DNA of 19,981 nt from an uncultured Eubacteriales bacterium (GTDB taxonomy: Bacteria; Bacillota; Clostridia; UBA1381; UBA9506): assembly GCA_900545185.1 (NCBI GenBank), contig UQYH01000032.1, forward strand, positions 1 through 19,981, in the 5' to 3' direction. Position 1 is the stretch's first letter; each line of letters starts with the position of its first letter. Positions 7,560 to 14,258 of the stretch are shown in pieces. The notes below the pieces were generated by a model. It was given only the letters and a program-made list of their open reading frames with translations. It did no database searches and was not told the origin of the DNA. A program made the position numbers and the translations under genes.

Positions 7560-7972
7560 AAACATATCGCAAGGAATTGTTTTTTCACGTGGACAAGCGC
7601 CGCGAACTGATACGTATTACCGAGGAAGTGCAGGCGGCGATTGATGAAAGCGGAATCCGTGAAGGCTTGGTATTGGTGAATGCGATGCATATATCGGCCA
7701 GCGTTTTGATTACGGATGATGAACCGGGGCTGCATCACGATTTTGAGGTGTGGTTGGAAAAACTCGCGCCCGAAAAGCCTTATGACCAATACTGGCATAA
7801 CGGGTATGAGGATAATGCCGACTCGCATTTAAAGCGTACCATACCGGGACGTGAAGTGGTTTGTGCCATTACGGACGGTAAGCTGGATTTTGGCCCTTGG
7901 GAACAAATTTTTTACTACGAACTGGATGGTAAGCGCACCAAACGGGTTTTAATTAAAATAATCGGGGAATAG
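7556..7972 (+). CDS. yjbQ: YjbQ/UPF0047 family protein (secondary thiamine-phosphate synthase-like)
   Basis: 138 residues, the full usual length of the UPF0047 family. Family marks: MHISASVLITDDEPGLHHDF, then the invariant NADSHLKRTIPGREV, and near the C-terminus GPWEQIFYYELDGKRTKRVLIKIIG. Members are small trimeric enzymes; E. coli YjbQ has weak thiamine-phosphate synthase activity, which may not be its main role. The usual GTWQ motif reads GPWE here, a possible change near the active site. The start is ATG at 7556, overlapping the previous stop by 4 bases; the open frame running back to 7343 lies inside the DRTGG gene and is a shadow. No thiamine genes lie nearby, so a thiamine role is not supported by context. 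Confidence 0.88.
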   Translation: MKTYRKELFFHVDKRRELIRITEEVQAAIDESGIREGLVLVNAMHISASVLITDDEPGLHHDFEVWLEKLAPEKPYDQYWHNGYEDNADSHLKRTIPGREVVCAITDGKLDFGPWEQIFYYELDGKRTKRVLIKIIGE

Positions 7973-7993
7973 TATAATCGGAGTGAAAAAAGA

Positions 7994-8776
7994 GTGGAGT
8001 CCATTATAAAAAATCTTTTGGTTTGCTTTTTTGCCGGTATGGGTGCCGGATTGGGTACAGGGTTTGCCGGAATGAGTGCGGCGGCCGTGATTACACCTAT
8101 GCTGGTTACGTTTTTGCAGGTTGAGCCGTATATGGCGGTCGGCATTGCGCTTGCTTCTGACGTTTTGGCCAGTGCCGTTTCGGCGTATACGTACGGCAAA
8201 AGTAAAAATCTGGACATTCAAAACGGTCTTGTGATGATGATAACGGTGCTGGTGTTTACGGTGGTCGGCAGCTTTGTTTCGAGCCTTGTTCCTTCAACCA
8301 CCATGGGTAATTTTTCTGTTTTTATGACGTTTTTGTTAGGCATCAAATTCATTGTACGGCCGGTTATGACAACCAAAGAAGCCATGGCCGCGGTTTCGCC
8401 GCATAAAAGAATTTTGCAGTCGGTGTTTTGCGGTGCGGTTGTTGGCTTTATTTGCGGATTTATCGGGGCAGGCGGCGGCATGATGATGCTTCTTTTGCTG
8501 ACAAGCGTTTTGGGCTACGAGCTTAAAACAGCCGTTGGGACAAGCGTGTTTATTATGACCTTTACGGCGCTGACGGGGTCAGTCTCTCATTTTGCCATAG
8601 GCGGTGCACCGGACGTTTTGTTGTTGACGCTTTGCGTTATTTTTACTTTGCTGTGGGCACGTGTTGCGGCTGTTGTGGCCAACCAAGTGGATGCAAAGCT
8701 TTTAAATCGCCTTACCGGCGCTATTTTGGTTTTGTTGGGTATTGCCATTTTTACTTTTTCCATGTTGCAGCAATAA
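7994..8776 (+). CDS. TauE/SafE (TSUP) family membrane transporter
   Basis: A 260-residue membrane protein with about eight hydrophobic segments in two repeats, as expected for the TSUP family. Each repeat carries a glycine-rich motif: FAGMGAGLGTGFAGMSAAAV near the start and GFICGFIGAGGGMMMLLLL in the second half, the latter followed by LKTAVGTSVFIM. Family members move sulfite, sulfoacetate, thiosulfate or other organic anions; the substrate is not readable from sequence. GTG at 7994 follows GGAG at about 10 bases and lies 21 bases after yjbQ, so it belongs to the same operon. It ends at a strong terminator and converges with feoB. Confidence 0.88.
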   Translation: MESIIKNLLVCFFAGMGAGLGTGFAGMSAAAVITPMLVTFLQVEPYMAVGIALASDVLASAVSAYTYGKSKNLDIQNGLVMMITVLVFTVVGSFVSSLVPSTTMGNFSVFMTFLLGIKFIVRPVMTTKEAMAAVSPHKRILQSVFCGAVVGFICGFIGAGGGMMMLLLLTSVLGYELKTAVGTSVFIMTFTALTGSVSHFAIGGAPDVLLLTLCVIFTLLWARVAAVVANQVDAKLLNRLTGAILVLLGIAIFTFSMLQQ

Positions 8777-8832
8777 AAAATTTAATACTGAACCAATAAA
8801 TCATGCTGTAATATAAGAACGGCGGTCAAGAG

Positions 8833-8870
8833 TTGCGGCAAAATGAGTTCATTTTGCCGCAAGCCTTTTT
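8833..8870 (+). terminator. Intrinsic terminator of the TSUP operon
   Basis: A 14-bp perfect stem (8833-8846 with 8849-8862) is followed by GCCTTTTTTAT on the plus strand. It lies between the convergent TSUP and feoB genes. The T run favours the plus-strand transcript, but the stem also sits directly after feoB and could serve both. Confidence 0.88.
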
Positions 8871-11014
8871 TATACCAATCCCAAGAGCCTTACAATTGAT
8901 GTCAGTAAAAAGCAGATGACAATGCCTGACAGAGTGGGAAGCAGGAAGCCGACGGCCGTCCAGCGCCAGCTGCCGGTTTCGTTTTTTATGCTTAAAAGCG
9001 TTGTAGAGCAGGGCCAATGCATCAGCGAGAAAAGCATGGTGCAGGCTGCTGTCAGCCAAGTCCAGCCGTTATTGACAAGCAGTGTACGCAGGTTTTCCAG
9101 ACTGCCAAGCTCTGTCAGGGTTCCTGTAGACATATAGGCCATAATGACAATCGGTATGACGATTTCGTTTGCGGGAAACCCCAAAATGAAGGCCATAAGA
9201 ATGACGCCGTCTATGCCGATGCACCGTGCAAAGGGATCTAAAAACGAAGCGCAGTGCGCCAAAAGGGTCACATTGCCAACGGTGCAGTTTGCCATGACAT
9301 AAATGATCAGTCCGGCCGGTGCGGCAACCGTAACGGCACGCCCCAGTACAAACAATGTTCTGTCGAAAACCGAACGGATAATGACCTGACCGATTTGCGG
9401 CCTTCGATACGCCGGCAGCTCTAACGTAAAGGAGGAGGGCAATCCCTTCAGTAATGTTTTGGAAAGCAGCCAGGAGACGGCGAAGGTCATCATGACCCCC
9501 AGCAGGATAACGGCCGTCAGCATAGCGGCAGACACAAGAGATGCCGTGATACTTCCCGTTCCTGCAATGAAAAACATGGTGATAATGGATATCAGCATGG
9601 GGAAACGGCCATTGCAGGGAACAAAGCTGTTTGTTAAAACGGCAATCATCCTCTCACGCGGAGAATCAATAATACGGCAGCCGATGACACCGGCCGCGTT
9701 GCAGCCAAATCCCATACACATGGTTAGCGCTTGCTTGCCGCAGGCACAGCATTTTTTGAAGCCTGCATCCAAATTAAAGGCTACGCGCGGCAAATAGCCT
9801 GCATCCTCCAGCAAGGTAAAAAGAGGAAAGAAGATAGCCATGGGCGGCAGCATAACGGAAACGACCCAGGCCAGTACGCGATACACGCCCCAAACCAGCA
9901 AATGAACAACCCCCGTCGGCAAAAATCCGGAAAGCGTACGGGCAAGCGGTTCTTCCAGTCCGAACAGCAGATTGGATAACAGCTCTGACGGGTAATTGGC
10001 GCCGTAAATCGTCAGCCACAGCACGCACAAAAGCAGAACCAGCATAAGCGGTATGCCAACAAGACGTCCGGTGAGAAGCCGATCGGCGGCCAACTGCTTT
10101 TGATTATAATTTGTATCGGAGCAATGTACCGATTGCTTGCAAATTTCTTCTGCGCGGCCGTACAGGTCTGCAACGATTGCATCACGCAGAGAGGCTTCCG
10201 TCAGCCCTGCTTCGGCAAGATCTGTCTTGGCGCTGCGGACAGCTTCCTTTACGGCTTCGTTTTCGTGCAGCGGTGTGCCGAGATATTGCTCCATGGAGGT
10301 AAACAGAGAAGAATCAGCGTCCAAAAGACGAAGCGCTGCCCAACGCGGATTTACCTTTTGGGTTACGGCGGCTATCGTCGGTTCGATTTGGGCAACGGCG
10401 GCTTCTATTGCATCGCGGTAAACAGGCTTTTGAGCCGTGCGCTTTCGGGGGGCATCCGTCATGGCTTTTATTTCCTCCGTCAAATTGTCCAGACCGGATT
10501 TCTGACGCGCGGCGGTTGCCGCAACAGGCACGCCCAACGCGTCTGAAAGCGCTTTGCAATCAACGCAAATGTTCTTTTTGGCGGCTTCATCCATCAGGTT
10601 TACGCAAACGATTACATTCGGCGTAATTTCAATGGTTTGCAGCACTAAATTTAAATTCCGCATTAAACAGGTTGCATCACACACAATCACAACGGCATCG
10701 CTTTCCCCAAAGCAGATAAAATCACGCGCAATTTCTTCTTCGGCCGAATGTGCCATCAGCGAATAAGCGCCGGGGATGTCAACCAATGTATAGCTTTTGC
10801 TTTTGTATGTATATGTTCCCTGTGCACTCCCGACGGTTTTGCCGGGCCAGTTGCCGGTGTGCTGGTGCATACCTGTTAACGCATTAAAAACGGTACTTTT
10901 CCCGACATTGGGGTTGCCGGCCAGTGCAATCACGGCATCGCCCGTGTGTTCCTTTTTAATATCCGACTCAAAAACCGCGGCATGGCGGCCGGTAGAGCCT
11001 GCGGTTAAACCCAT
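8870..11014 (-). CDS. feoB: Ferrous iron transporter FeoB
   Basis: GTP-dependent Fe2+ uptake protein of the cytoplasmic membrane, 714 residues, in the normal range. The N-terminal G domain has G1 GNPNVGKS (33-40), switch region HTGNWPGKTVG (52-62), G3 DIPG (79-82; usually DLPG) and G4 NLMD (139-142). A helical spacer follows to about residue 310. The membrane half carries two Gate-like regions, including the Cys-containing CCACGKQALTMCMGFGCNAAGVIG and EIVIPIVIMAYMSTG. ATG at 11014 has GGGAGGG 6 bases upstream and lies 2 bases after the feoA stop. Cotranscribed with feoA; no feoC is seen. Confidence 0.97.
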   Translation of the reverse strand: MGLTAGSTGRHAAVFESDIKKEHTGDAVIALAGNPNVGKSTVFNALTGMHQHTGNWPGKTVGSAQGTYTYKSKSYTLVDIPGAYSLMAHSAEEEIARDFICFGESDAVVIVCDATCLMRNLNLVLQTIEITPNVIVCVNLMDEAAKKNICVDCKALSDALGVPVAATAARQKSGLDNLTEEIKAMTDAPRKRTAQKPVYRDAIEAAVAQIEPTIAAVTQKVNPRWAALRLLDADSSLFTSMEQYLGTPLHENEAVKEAVRSAKTDLAEAGLTEASLRDAIVADLYGRAEEICKQSVHCSDTNYNQKQLAADRLLTGRLVGIPLMLVLLLCVLWLTIYGANYPSELLSNLLFGLEEPLARTLSGFLPTGVVHLLVWGVYRVLAWVVSVMLPPMAIFFPLFTLLEDAGYLPRVAFNLDAGFKKCCACGKQALTMCMGFGCNAAGVIGCRIIDSPRERMIAVLTNSFVPCNGRFPMLISIITMFFIAGTGSITASLVSAAMLTAVILLGVMMTFAVSWLLSKTLLKGLPSSFTLELPAYRRPQIGQVIIRSVFDRTLFVLGRAVTVAAPAGLIIYVMANCTVGNVTLLAHCASFLDPFARCIGIDGVILMAFILGFPANEIVIPIVIMAYMSTGTLTELGSLENLRTLLVNNGWTWLTAACTMLFSLMHWPCSTTLLSIKNETGSWRWTAVGFLLPTLSGIVICFLLTSIVRLLGLV

Positions 11015-11016
11015 AT

Positions 11017-11253
11017 TTATCCCTCCCGTCTGATTTCTACTTGCTTGGCTTCGGCAGAGCGCAGCGCCACAACAGCGCCGCGAATTAAATATGCCTTGGG
11101 GTCACCGGCCGGGCTTTCGTATAAACAGGTGGCCTTTGCCCCTTCGGTCAGCCCCATATCCAGCAGCCTGCGGCGGATACTGCCTTTTGCGTGCAGGGTG
11201 CGGACAGAAGCGGTTGCGCCGATCGGAATATGAAAAAGTGTTTGATAGCTCAT
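11017..11253 (-). CDS. feoA: Ferrous iron transport accessory protein FeoA
   Basis: A small SH3-like cytoplasmic protein (78 residues) that works with FeoB. The family marks are RRRLLDMGLTEGAKATCLYESPAGDPKAYLIRGAVVALRSAEAKQVEI. The start is taken as ATG at 11253: another in-frame ATG at 11259 is fused to the GAGGT ribosome site and leaves no spacing, while 11253 has 7 bases. The N-terminal 15 residues (SYQTLFHIPIGATAS) match the usual FeoA opening. It leads feoAB behind the promoter at 11287-11315. Confidence 0.93.
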   Translation of the reverse strand: MSYQTLFHIPIGATASVRTLHAKGSIRRRLLDMGLTEGAKATCLYESPAGDPKAYLIRGAVVALRSAEAKQVEIRREG

Positions 11254-11286
11254 AAACATACCTCACTTACAGTTTTTCTTACTTTT

Positions 11287-11315
11287 ATTATATGCCAAGA
11301 CAAAAAATGCGTGAA
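11287..11315 (-). promoter_or_regulatory. feoAB promoter with overlapping inverted repeat
   Basis: On the minus strand TTCACG (11310-11315) and a perfect TATAAT (11287-11292) are 17 bases apart. An inverted repeat, AAAAATGC (11303-11310) with GCATTTTT (11320-11327), overlaps the -35 hexamer. Iron-responsive repression is expected for feoAB; the repeat is a candidate site, but it does not match the Fur consensus. Confidence 0.7.
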
Positions 11316-11396
11316 AGATGCATTTTTCGCGCAGGGAGCCAAAAAAATTGTGCGTTTTTCTCTTTTACGTCCCGAAAAGTTTGTATACTTTTTACA

Positions 11397-11425
11397 TTGC
11401 GTGTGTCAGTGAAGTGTGATACAAT
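11397..11425 (+). promoter_or_regulatory. Possible rho promoter
   Basis: TTGCGT (11397-11402) and TACAAT (11420-11425) with a 17-base spacer. The -10 is good and the -35 poor. It would give a leader of about 235 bases before rho. TATAAT hexamers at 11553 and 11561 are alternatives without a clear -35. Confidence 0.4.
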
Positions 11426-11492
11426 AAGTAAAAGATATTTTCATGTTCTGTATTTTGTTATATTTTCGTAGCTGCAGCAGAGCTTTGAGGAG

Positions 11493-11540
11493 CGCGCCAC
11501 GCGGCGCGGCGAGTCGGATTTTATTTTTACACAGTCGGTT
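11493..11540 (+). terminator. GC-rich hairpin with T-rich tail in the rho leader
   Basis: CGCGCC (11493-11498) pairs with GGCGCG (11503-11508) around ACGC, and ATTTTATTTTT follows about 10 bases later. In an otherwise AT-rich leader this looks like a possible attenuator. The gap between stem and T run weakens the case. The rest of the 11254-11665 gap holds the feoA and rho promoters and no credible gene. Confidence 0.35.
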
Positions 11541-11665
11541 TTCGTATTCTGATTATGTATTGTATAATTTTATAATGAATTGGCGGCAGGCGGTGTTCTG
11601 CCTTGCTTTCGTTGTGCCTGCACATCGAATGTAAAATTTTAACAGTTTATTCGGGAGGTATGTTT

Positions 11666-13291
11666 GTGGATCTGACAAACAAAAAAATGAATGAAATTAA
11701 AGAAATTGCAAAAGAAATGGGCATTAAAAGCGTCACCAAATATAAAAAGCAACAGCTCATTGATATGATTTTGGAGAGGGAAGCGGCGAAAACTAGGGAA
11801 TTGCAGTCAACGGCAGTTTCGGCATTGCCGCAGCAGACTGTGCAGGAAAATACGGAAGCTAAGCAGGAACATGTAAGGGCAAGACAGCTTGTAACCTCTC
11901 CGCAGCGCAGCCTGATTGCCGAACAAACACCGCCGCAGCTGAAACCGCGTGAAGAAAGCGTAAGACCGACGTATCGCCGCCGCACACGGGACGGGGAAAC
12001 GGCGCCTGCTACGGAACGGGAGGCGCATCCGAGACGCACATACGCCGTGTATGAAAAGGCACAGCCGGAGCCGGCGCACAACACGGCACACGCTGAGGAA
12101 GAAAATCAGAATATGCAGATAACAAAGGACGGATTAACACTGCAAGGAACCGACAATATGGTCAGCGGCATTTTAGAGGTTCTGCCCGAAGGCTATGGTT
12201 TTTTACGCGGCGAAAACTACCTTTCCACGCCTAAGGATGTGTATGTTTCGCCCACGCAAATCCGCCGTTTTAACCTGAAAACGGGTGATAAGGTATCGGG
12301 CATCGGCCGCACACCGAGAGAGGGTGAAAAGTTCCCGGCGCTGATTTTTGTGCAATATGTTAACGATGACACGCCGGATAAAGCTATCCGCCGCCGTCCG
12401 TTTGAATATTTAACGCCTATTTTCCCCGAAGAACGTTTGCGGCTTGAAACTGCCCAAAACGATTATGCCATGCGCTTGGTCGATTTTATTGCACCTATCG
12501 GTAAGGGGCAGCGCGGTTTGATTGTTGCACCGCCCAAGGCCGGTAAAACAACCCTTTTAAAGAACATTGCCAATAATATAGAAAAAAATCATCCCGAAGT
12601 GACACTGATTGTTCTTTTAATTGACGAACGGCCGGAGGAAGTCACCGACATGAAACGTTCCATTCAGGGTGATGTTGTGTTTTCAACCTTTGACCAGCCG
12701 CCGGAGCATCACGCCAAGGTGGCGGAAATTGTACTGGAACGTGCGCAGCGTCTTGTAGAGCAGAATAAGGATGTTGTGGTTCTGCTTGACTCGATTACGC
12801 GTCTTGCCAGAGCTTATAACCTGACGGTACCGCCCAGCGGCCGAAGCCTGTCCGGCGGTTTGGATCCGGGTGCGCTTCATAAGCCCAAAAAGTTTTTCGG
12901 TGCGGCGCGTAACATTGAAAACGGCGGCAGCCTGACCATTTTAGCCACGGCGCTTATCGAAACGGGCAGCCGTATGGATGATGTCATTTTTGAAGAATTT
13001 AAAGGGACGGGCAATATGGAGCTTCATTTAGACCGACGCCTTTCGGAGCGGCGCATTTTCCCTGCCATTGATATTAATAAATCCGGCACGCGTAAAGAGG
13101 AGCTTTTGCAGTCGCCCAGAGAACTGCAGGCCGTGTGGTCTGTGCGCCGCGATTTATCTTCTAACATGACGGTGCAGGAGGTTACGGAGCAGCTGATTAA
13201 TATTCTTGTCCGCACACGTGATAATGCGGAAATGACGGAGATGATATTAAAAGGCTTTGAAAAAACAAGAAAGTATTACGGCGGCAGATAA
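11666..13291 (+). CDS. rho: Transcription termination factor Rho
   Basis: Hexameric RNA helicase that ends transcription; 541 residues against about 420 in E. coli. Order: N-terminal Rho_N helix bundle (DLTNKKMNEIKEIAKEMG, about 1-42); a low-complexity insertion rich in Arg, Glu, Gln and Pro (about 43-150); the RNA-binding cold-shock-like domain (GILEVLPEGYGFLRGENYL...DVYVSPTQIRRFNLKTGD); then the ATPase with Walker A APPKAGKTTLL (about 287-297), Walker B VVVLLDSITRLARAYN, and the Q/R-loop region PSGRSLSGGLDPGALHKPKKFFGAARN. The start is taken as GTG at 11666, 7 bases after GGGAGG; an in-frame ATG at 11660 is only 1 base from that site. The insertion type is known from several phyla and adds RNA contacts. 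Confidence 0.97.
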   Translation: MDLTNKKMNEIKEIAKEMGIKSVTKYKKQQLIDMILEREAAKTRELQSTAVSALPQQTVQENTEAKQEHVRARQLVTSPQRSLIAEQTPPQLKPREESVRPTYRRRTRDGETAPATEREAHPRRTYAVYEKAQPEPAHNTAHAEEENQNMQITKDGLTLQGTDNMVSGILEVLPEGYGFLRGENYLSTPKDVYVSPTQIRRFNLKTGDKVSGIGRTPREGEKFPALIFVQYVNDDTPDKAIRRRPFEYLTPIFPEERLRLETAQNDYAMRLVDFIAPIGKGQRGLIVAPPKAGKTTLLKNIANNIEKNHPEVTLIVLLIDERPEEVTDMKRSIQGDVVFSTFDQPPEHHAKVAEIVLERAQRLVEQNKDVVVLLDSITRLARAYNLTVPPSGRSLSGGLDPGALHKPKKFFGAARNIENGGSLTILATALIETGSRMDDVIFEEFKGTGNMELHLDRRLSERRIFPAIDINKSGTRKEELLQSPRELQAVWSVRRDLSSNMTVQEVTEQLINILVRTRDNAEMTEMILKGFEKTRKYYGGR

Positions 13292-13338
13292 TCAAACCGC
13301 TTCATTATGAACTTTTAGTAAAAAAACGATGAAAGTGC

Positions 13339-13367
13339 TTGCATAAGGTGTGCGGCTGATGTATAAT
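13339..13367 (+). promoter_or_regulatory. ireB promoter
   Basis: TTGCAT (13339-13344) and a perfect TATAAT (13362-13367) separated by 17 bases. The start codon of ireB is 38 bases beyond the -10, so the gene has its own promoter rather than depending on rho. Confidence 0.85.
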
Positions 13368-13405
13368 GTAGGCATAAAACCTTAAATAGGAAAGGCGGCG
13401 ATGAA

Positions 13406-13660
13406 ATGGATATGAACGAAACGCAGCAATATCAGTTCGGCGTAAGCCGCGAGGATTATATCCGTTCTGTCATTACGGCCGTGTATGCGGCATTGAAGGA
13501 GAAAGGGTATAACCCGGTAAGTCAGATGGTCGGCTATATTCTTTCCGGCGATCCGACCTATATTACCAGCCACAATAACGCAAGAGCGCTGATTCGCAAA
13601 GTTGAAAGAGATGAGCTTTTGGAAGCGTTGGTTCAAAATTATGTGGAACACAACCGATAA
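13406..13660 (+). CDS. ireB: IreB family regulatory protein (UPF0297)
   Basis: Small regulator of 84 residues. The core VYAALKEKGYNPVSQMVGYILSGDPTYITSHNNARALIRKVERDELLEALV is nearly diagnostic of the IreB/UPF0297 family. In Enterococcus faecalis IreB is phosphorylated on threonine by the PASTA kinase IreK and dampens cephalosporin resistance. ATG at 13406 follows AAAGGCGG at 7 bases; another ATG at 13401 is out of frame and stops at once. In most Clostridia the gene sits between alaS and ruvX; here it stands alone with its own promoter and terminator, so the cluster appears to be broken up. Confidence 0.92.
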   Translation: MDMNETQQYQFGVSREDYIRSVITAVYAALKEKGYNPVSQMVGYILSGDPTYITSHNNARALIRKVERDELLEALVQNYVEHNR

Positions 13661-13687
13661 ATCAGCGTGCCGCGGCTTTACAACGGT

Positions 13688-13701
13688 ACTTTGCGCAAAG
13701 T
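13688..13701. repeat. Perfect 14-bp palindrome after ireB
   Basis: ACTTTGCGCAAAGT is its own reverse complement over all 14 bases. It lies between the ireB stop codon and the terminator stem. Without a loop it suits a dimeric DNA-binding protein better than an RNA hairpin. Confidence 0.5.
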
Positions 13702-13705
13702 GCAG

Positions 13706-13742
13706 GGGTGCAGCAAGAGAGTTTTTTTCGCTGCGCCCTTTT
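13706..13742 (+). terminator. ireB terminator
   Basis: GGGTGCAGC (13706-13714) pairs with GCTGCGCCC (13730-13738), with one G-U pair, and TTTTAT follows directly. The loop contains a run of seven T. Confidence 0.8.
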
Positions 13743-13762
13743 ATCTGTTTAGGCATTAAACG

Positions 13763-14043
13763 CTTAGGCATTAGGGAGTCGAACCCGATATGGTTTAAAT
13801 AGGCTAATTTCTTAAAATACTGCGTTAAAAAGCAGTGCTATACGTCAGTATGACCCCTGCTTTTTGCCTTGTCTTTTAAAAAATTTTCTCTATTTAAACT
13901 CTTCGACCTTCCATTTAGAAAAATTATTTGAATTTTCGGTGCGGAGGACGAAGAAAGGCTGACGCCTTGCGAGGACGACAAGCCGGAAAGGCTTTAATTT
14001 TTCAAATGAAAGGCATATGGGGTTCGACTCTCTAATGCCTAAG
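13763..14043. mobile_element. 281-bp non-coding element with 30-bp terminal inverted repeats (MITE-like)
   Basis: The ends, 13763-13792 and 14014-14043, are inverted repeats matching at 28 of 30 positions. Inside are nested inverted repeats: GTTTAAATAG (13793-13802) with CTATTTAAAC (13890-13899); a 9-bp stem at 13827-13835/13857-13865; a 19/18-base pair at 13907-13925 and 13996-14013; and two short hairpins, 13955-13968 and 13980-13994, the first flanked by direct repeats GAGGACGA (13944-13951, 13971-13978). No transposase is encoded. The right end recurs after rluD (19879-19912). I see no clear target duplication; the sequence TTAGGCATTA occurs twice at the left edge (13749 and 13764). Mobility is inference; it could also be a structured repeat family spread another way. 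Confidence 0.55.
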
Positions 14044-14044
14044 C
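14011..14044 (+). repeat. T-arm-like hairpin repeat, copy 1
   Basis: AGGCAT and ATGCCT enclose TGGGG-TTCGACT-CTCTA, so the unit folds as one long hairpin with one unpaired A. The inner part has the canonical tRNA T-arm layout (G53, TTCGACT, C61) with a 5-bp stem allowing G-U pairs. It matches the copy at 19879-19912 at 30 of 34 positions, and its outer 30 bases match the reverse complement of 13763-13792 at 28. Confidence 0.75.
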
Positions 14045-14188
14045 CCTTATGCTCAAGCGAAAACTCTCGAAGAGAGATTTCGACTTGAAGCGTGTCGACT
14101 TTTTCGACACGCTCACGCTATGTGTAGCATAGTGCATTGTGCACGAAAGCAGTGCTTAGATGCCCGATGTGATACTTAAAAGCCGCAG
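14044..14188. other. Tandem hairpin array upstream of divIVA
   Basis: No gene is visible here. Hairpin 1, 14053-14088: TCAAG-CGAAA pairs with TTTCG-A-CTTGA, with an inner CTCTC-GAA-GAGAG. Hairpin 2, 14089-14113: a perfect 10-bp stem AGCGTGTCGA/TCGACACGCT with loop CTTTT. It is followed by overlapping, mutually exclusive small hairpins: 14116-14134, 14132-14144 and 14141-14155, the last two sharing the GTGC/GCAC motif. The region could be a structured RNA, an mRNA leader read from upstream, or repeat debris next to the 281-bp element. Confidence 0.5.
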
Positions 14189-14194
14189 AACGGT

Positions 14195-14222
14195 TTGAGC
14201 ACCGTTTTGAAGAACATATAAA
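14195..14222 (+). promoter_or_regulatory. Probable divIVA-ileS promoter with flanking inverted repeat
   Basis: TTGAGC (14195-14200) and TATAAA (14217-14222) are 16 bases apart, 37 bases before the divIVA start. AACGGT (14189-14194) and ACCGTT (14201-14206) form an inverted repeat exactly around the -35 hexamer, which could be an operator. Confidence 0.55.
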
Positions 14223-14258
14223 AACCGAAAAACTGATAAAATGAAAGGAAGAGCCGAT

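Noticed and set aside
11443..11634. A 63-codon open frame in the rho leader
   Set aside because: No ribosome site, no recognisable pattern, and it crosses the GC-rich hairpin; composition fits non-coding leader.
13602..13802. A 66-codon frame ending in IRESNPIWFK
   Set aside because: It starts inside ireB in another frame and its tail is only the translation of the T-arm-like repeat; the same RESNP/KESNP pattern appears in a shadow frame near 19900.
13661..14258. A T-box or other known riboswitch upstream of divIVA-ileS
   Set aside because: No AGGGTGG antiterminator, specifier-loop layout or T-tailed terminator; the hairpins belong to the repeat element or to an unassigned array.
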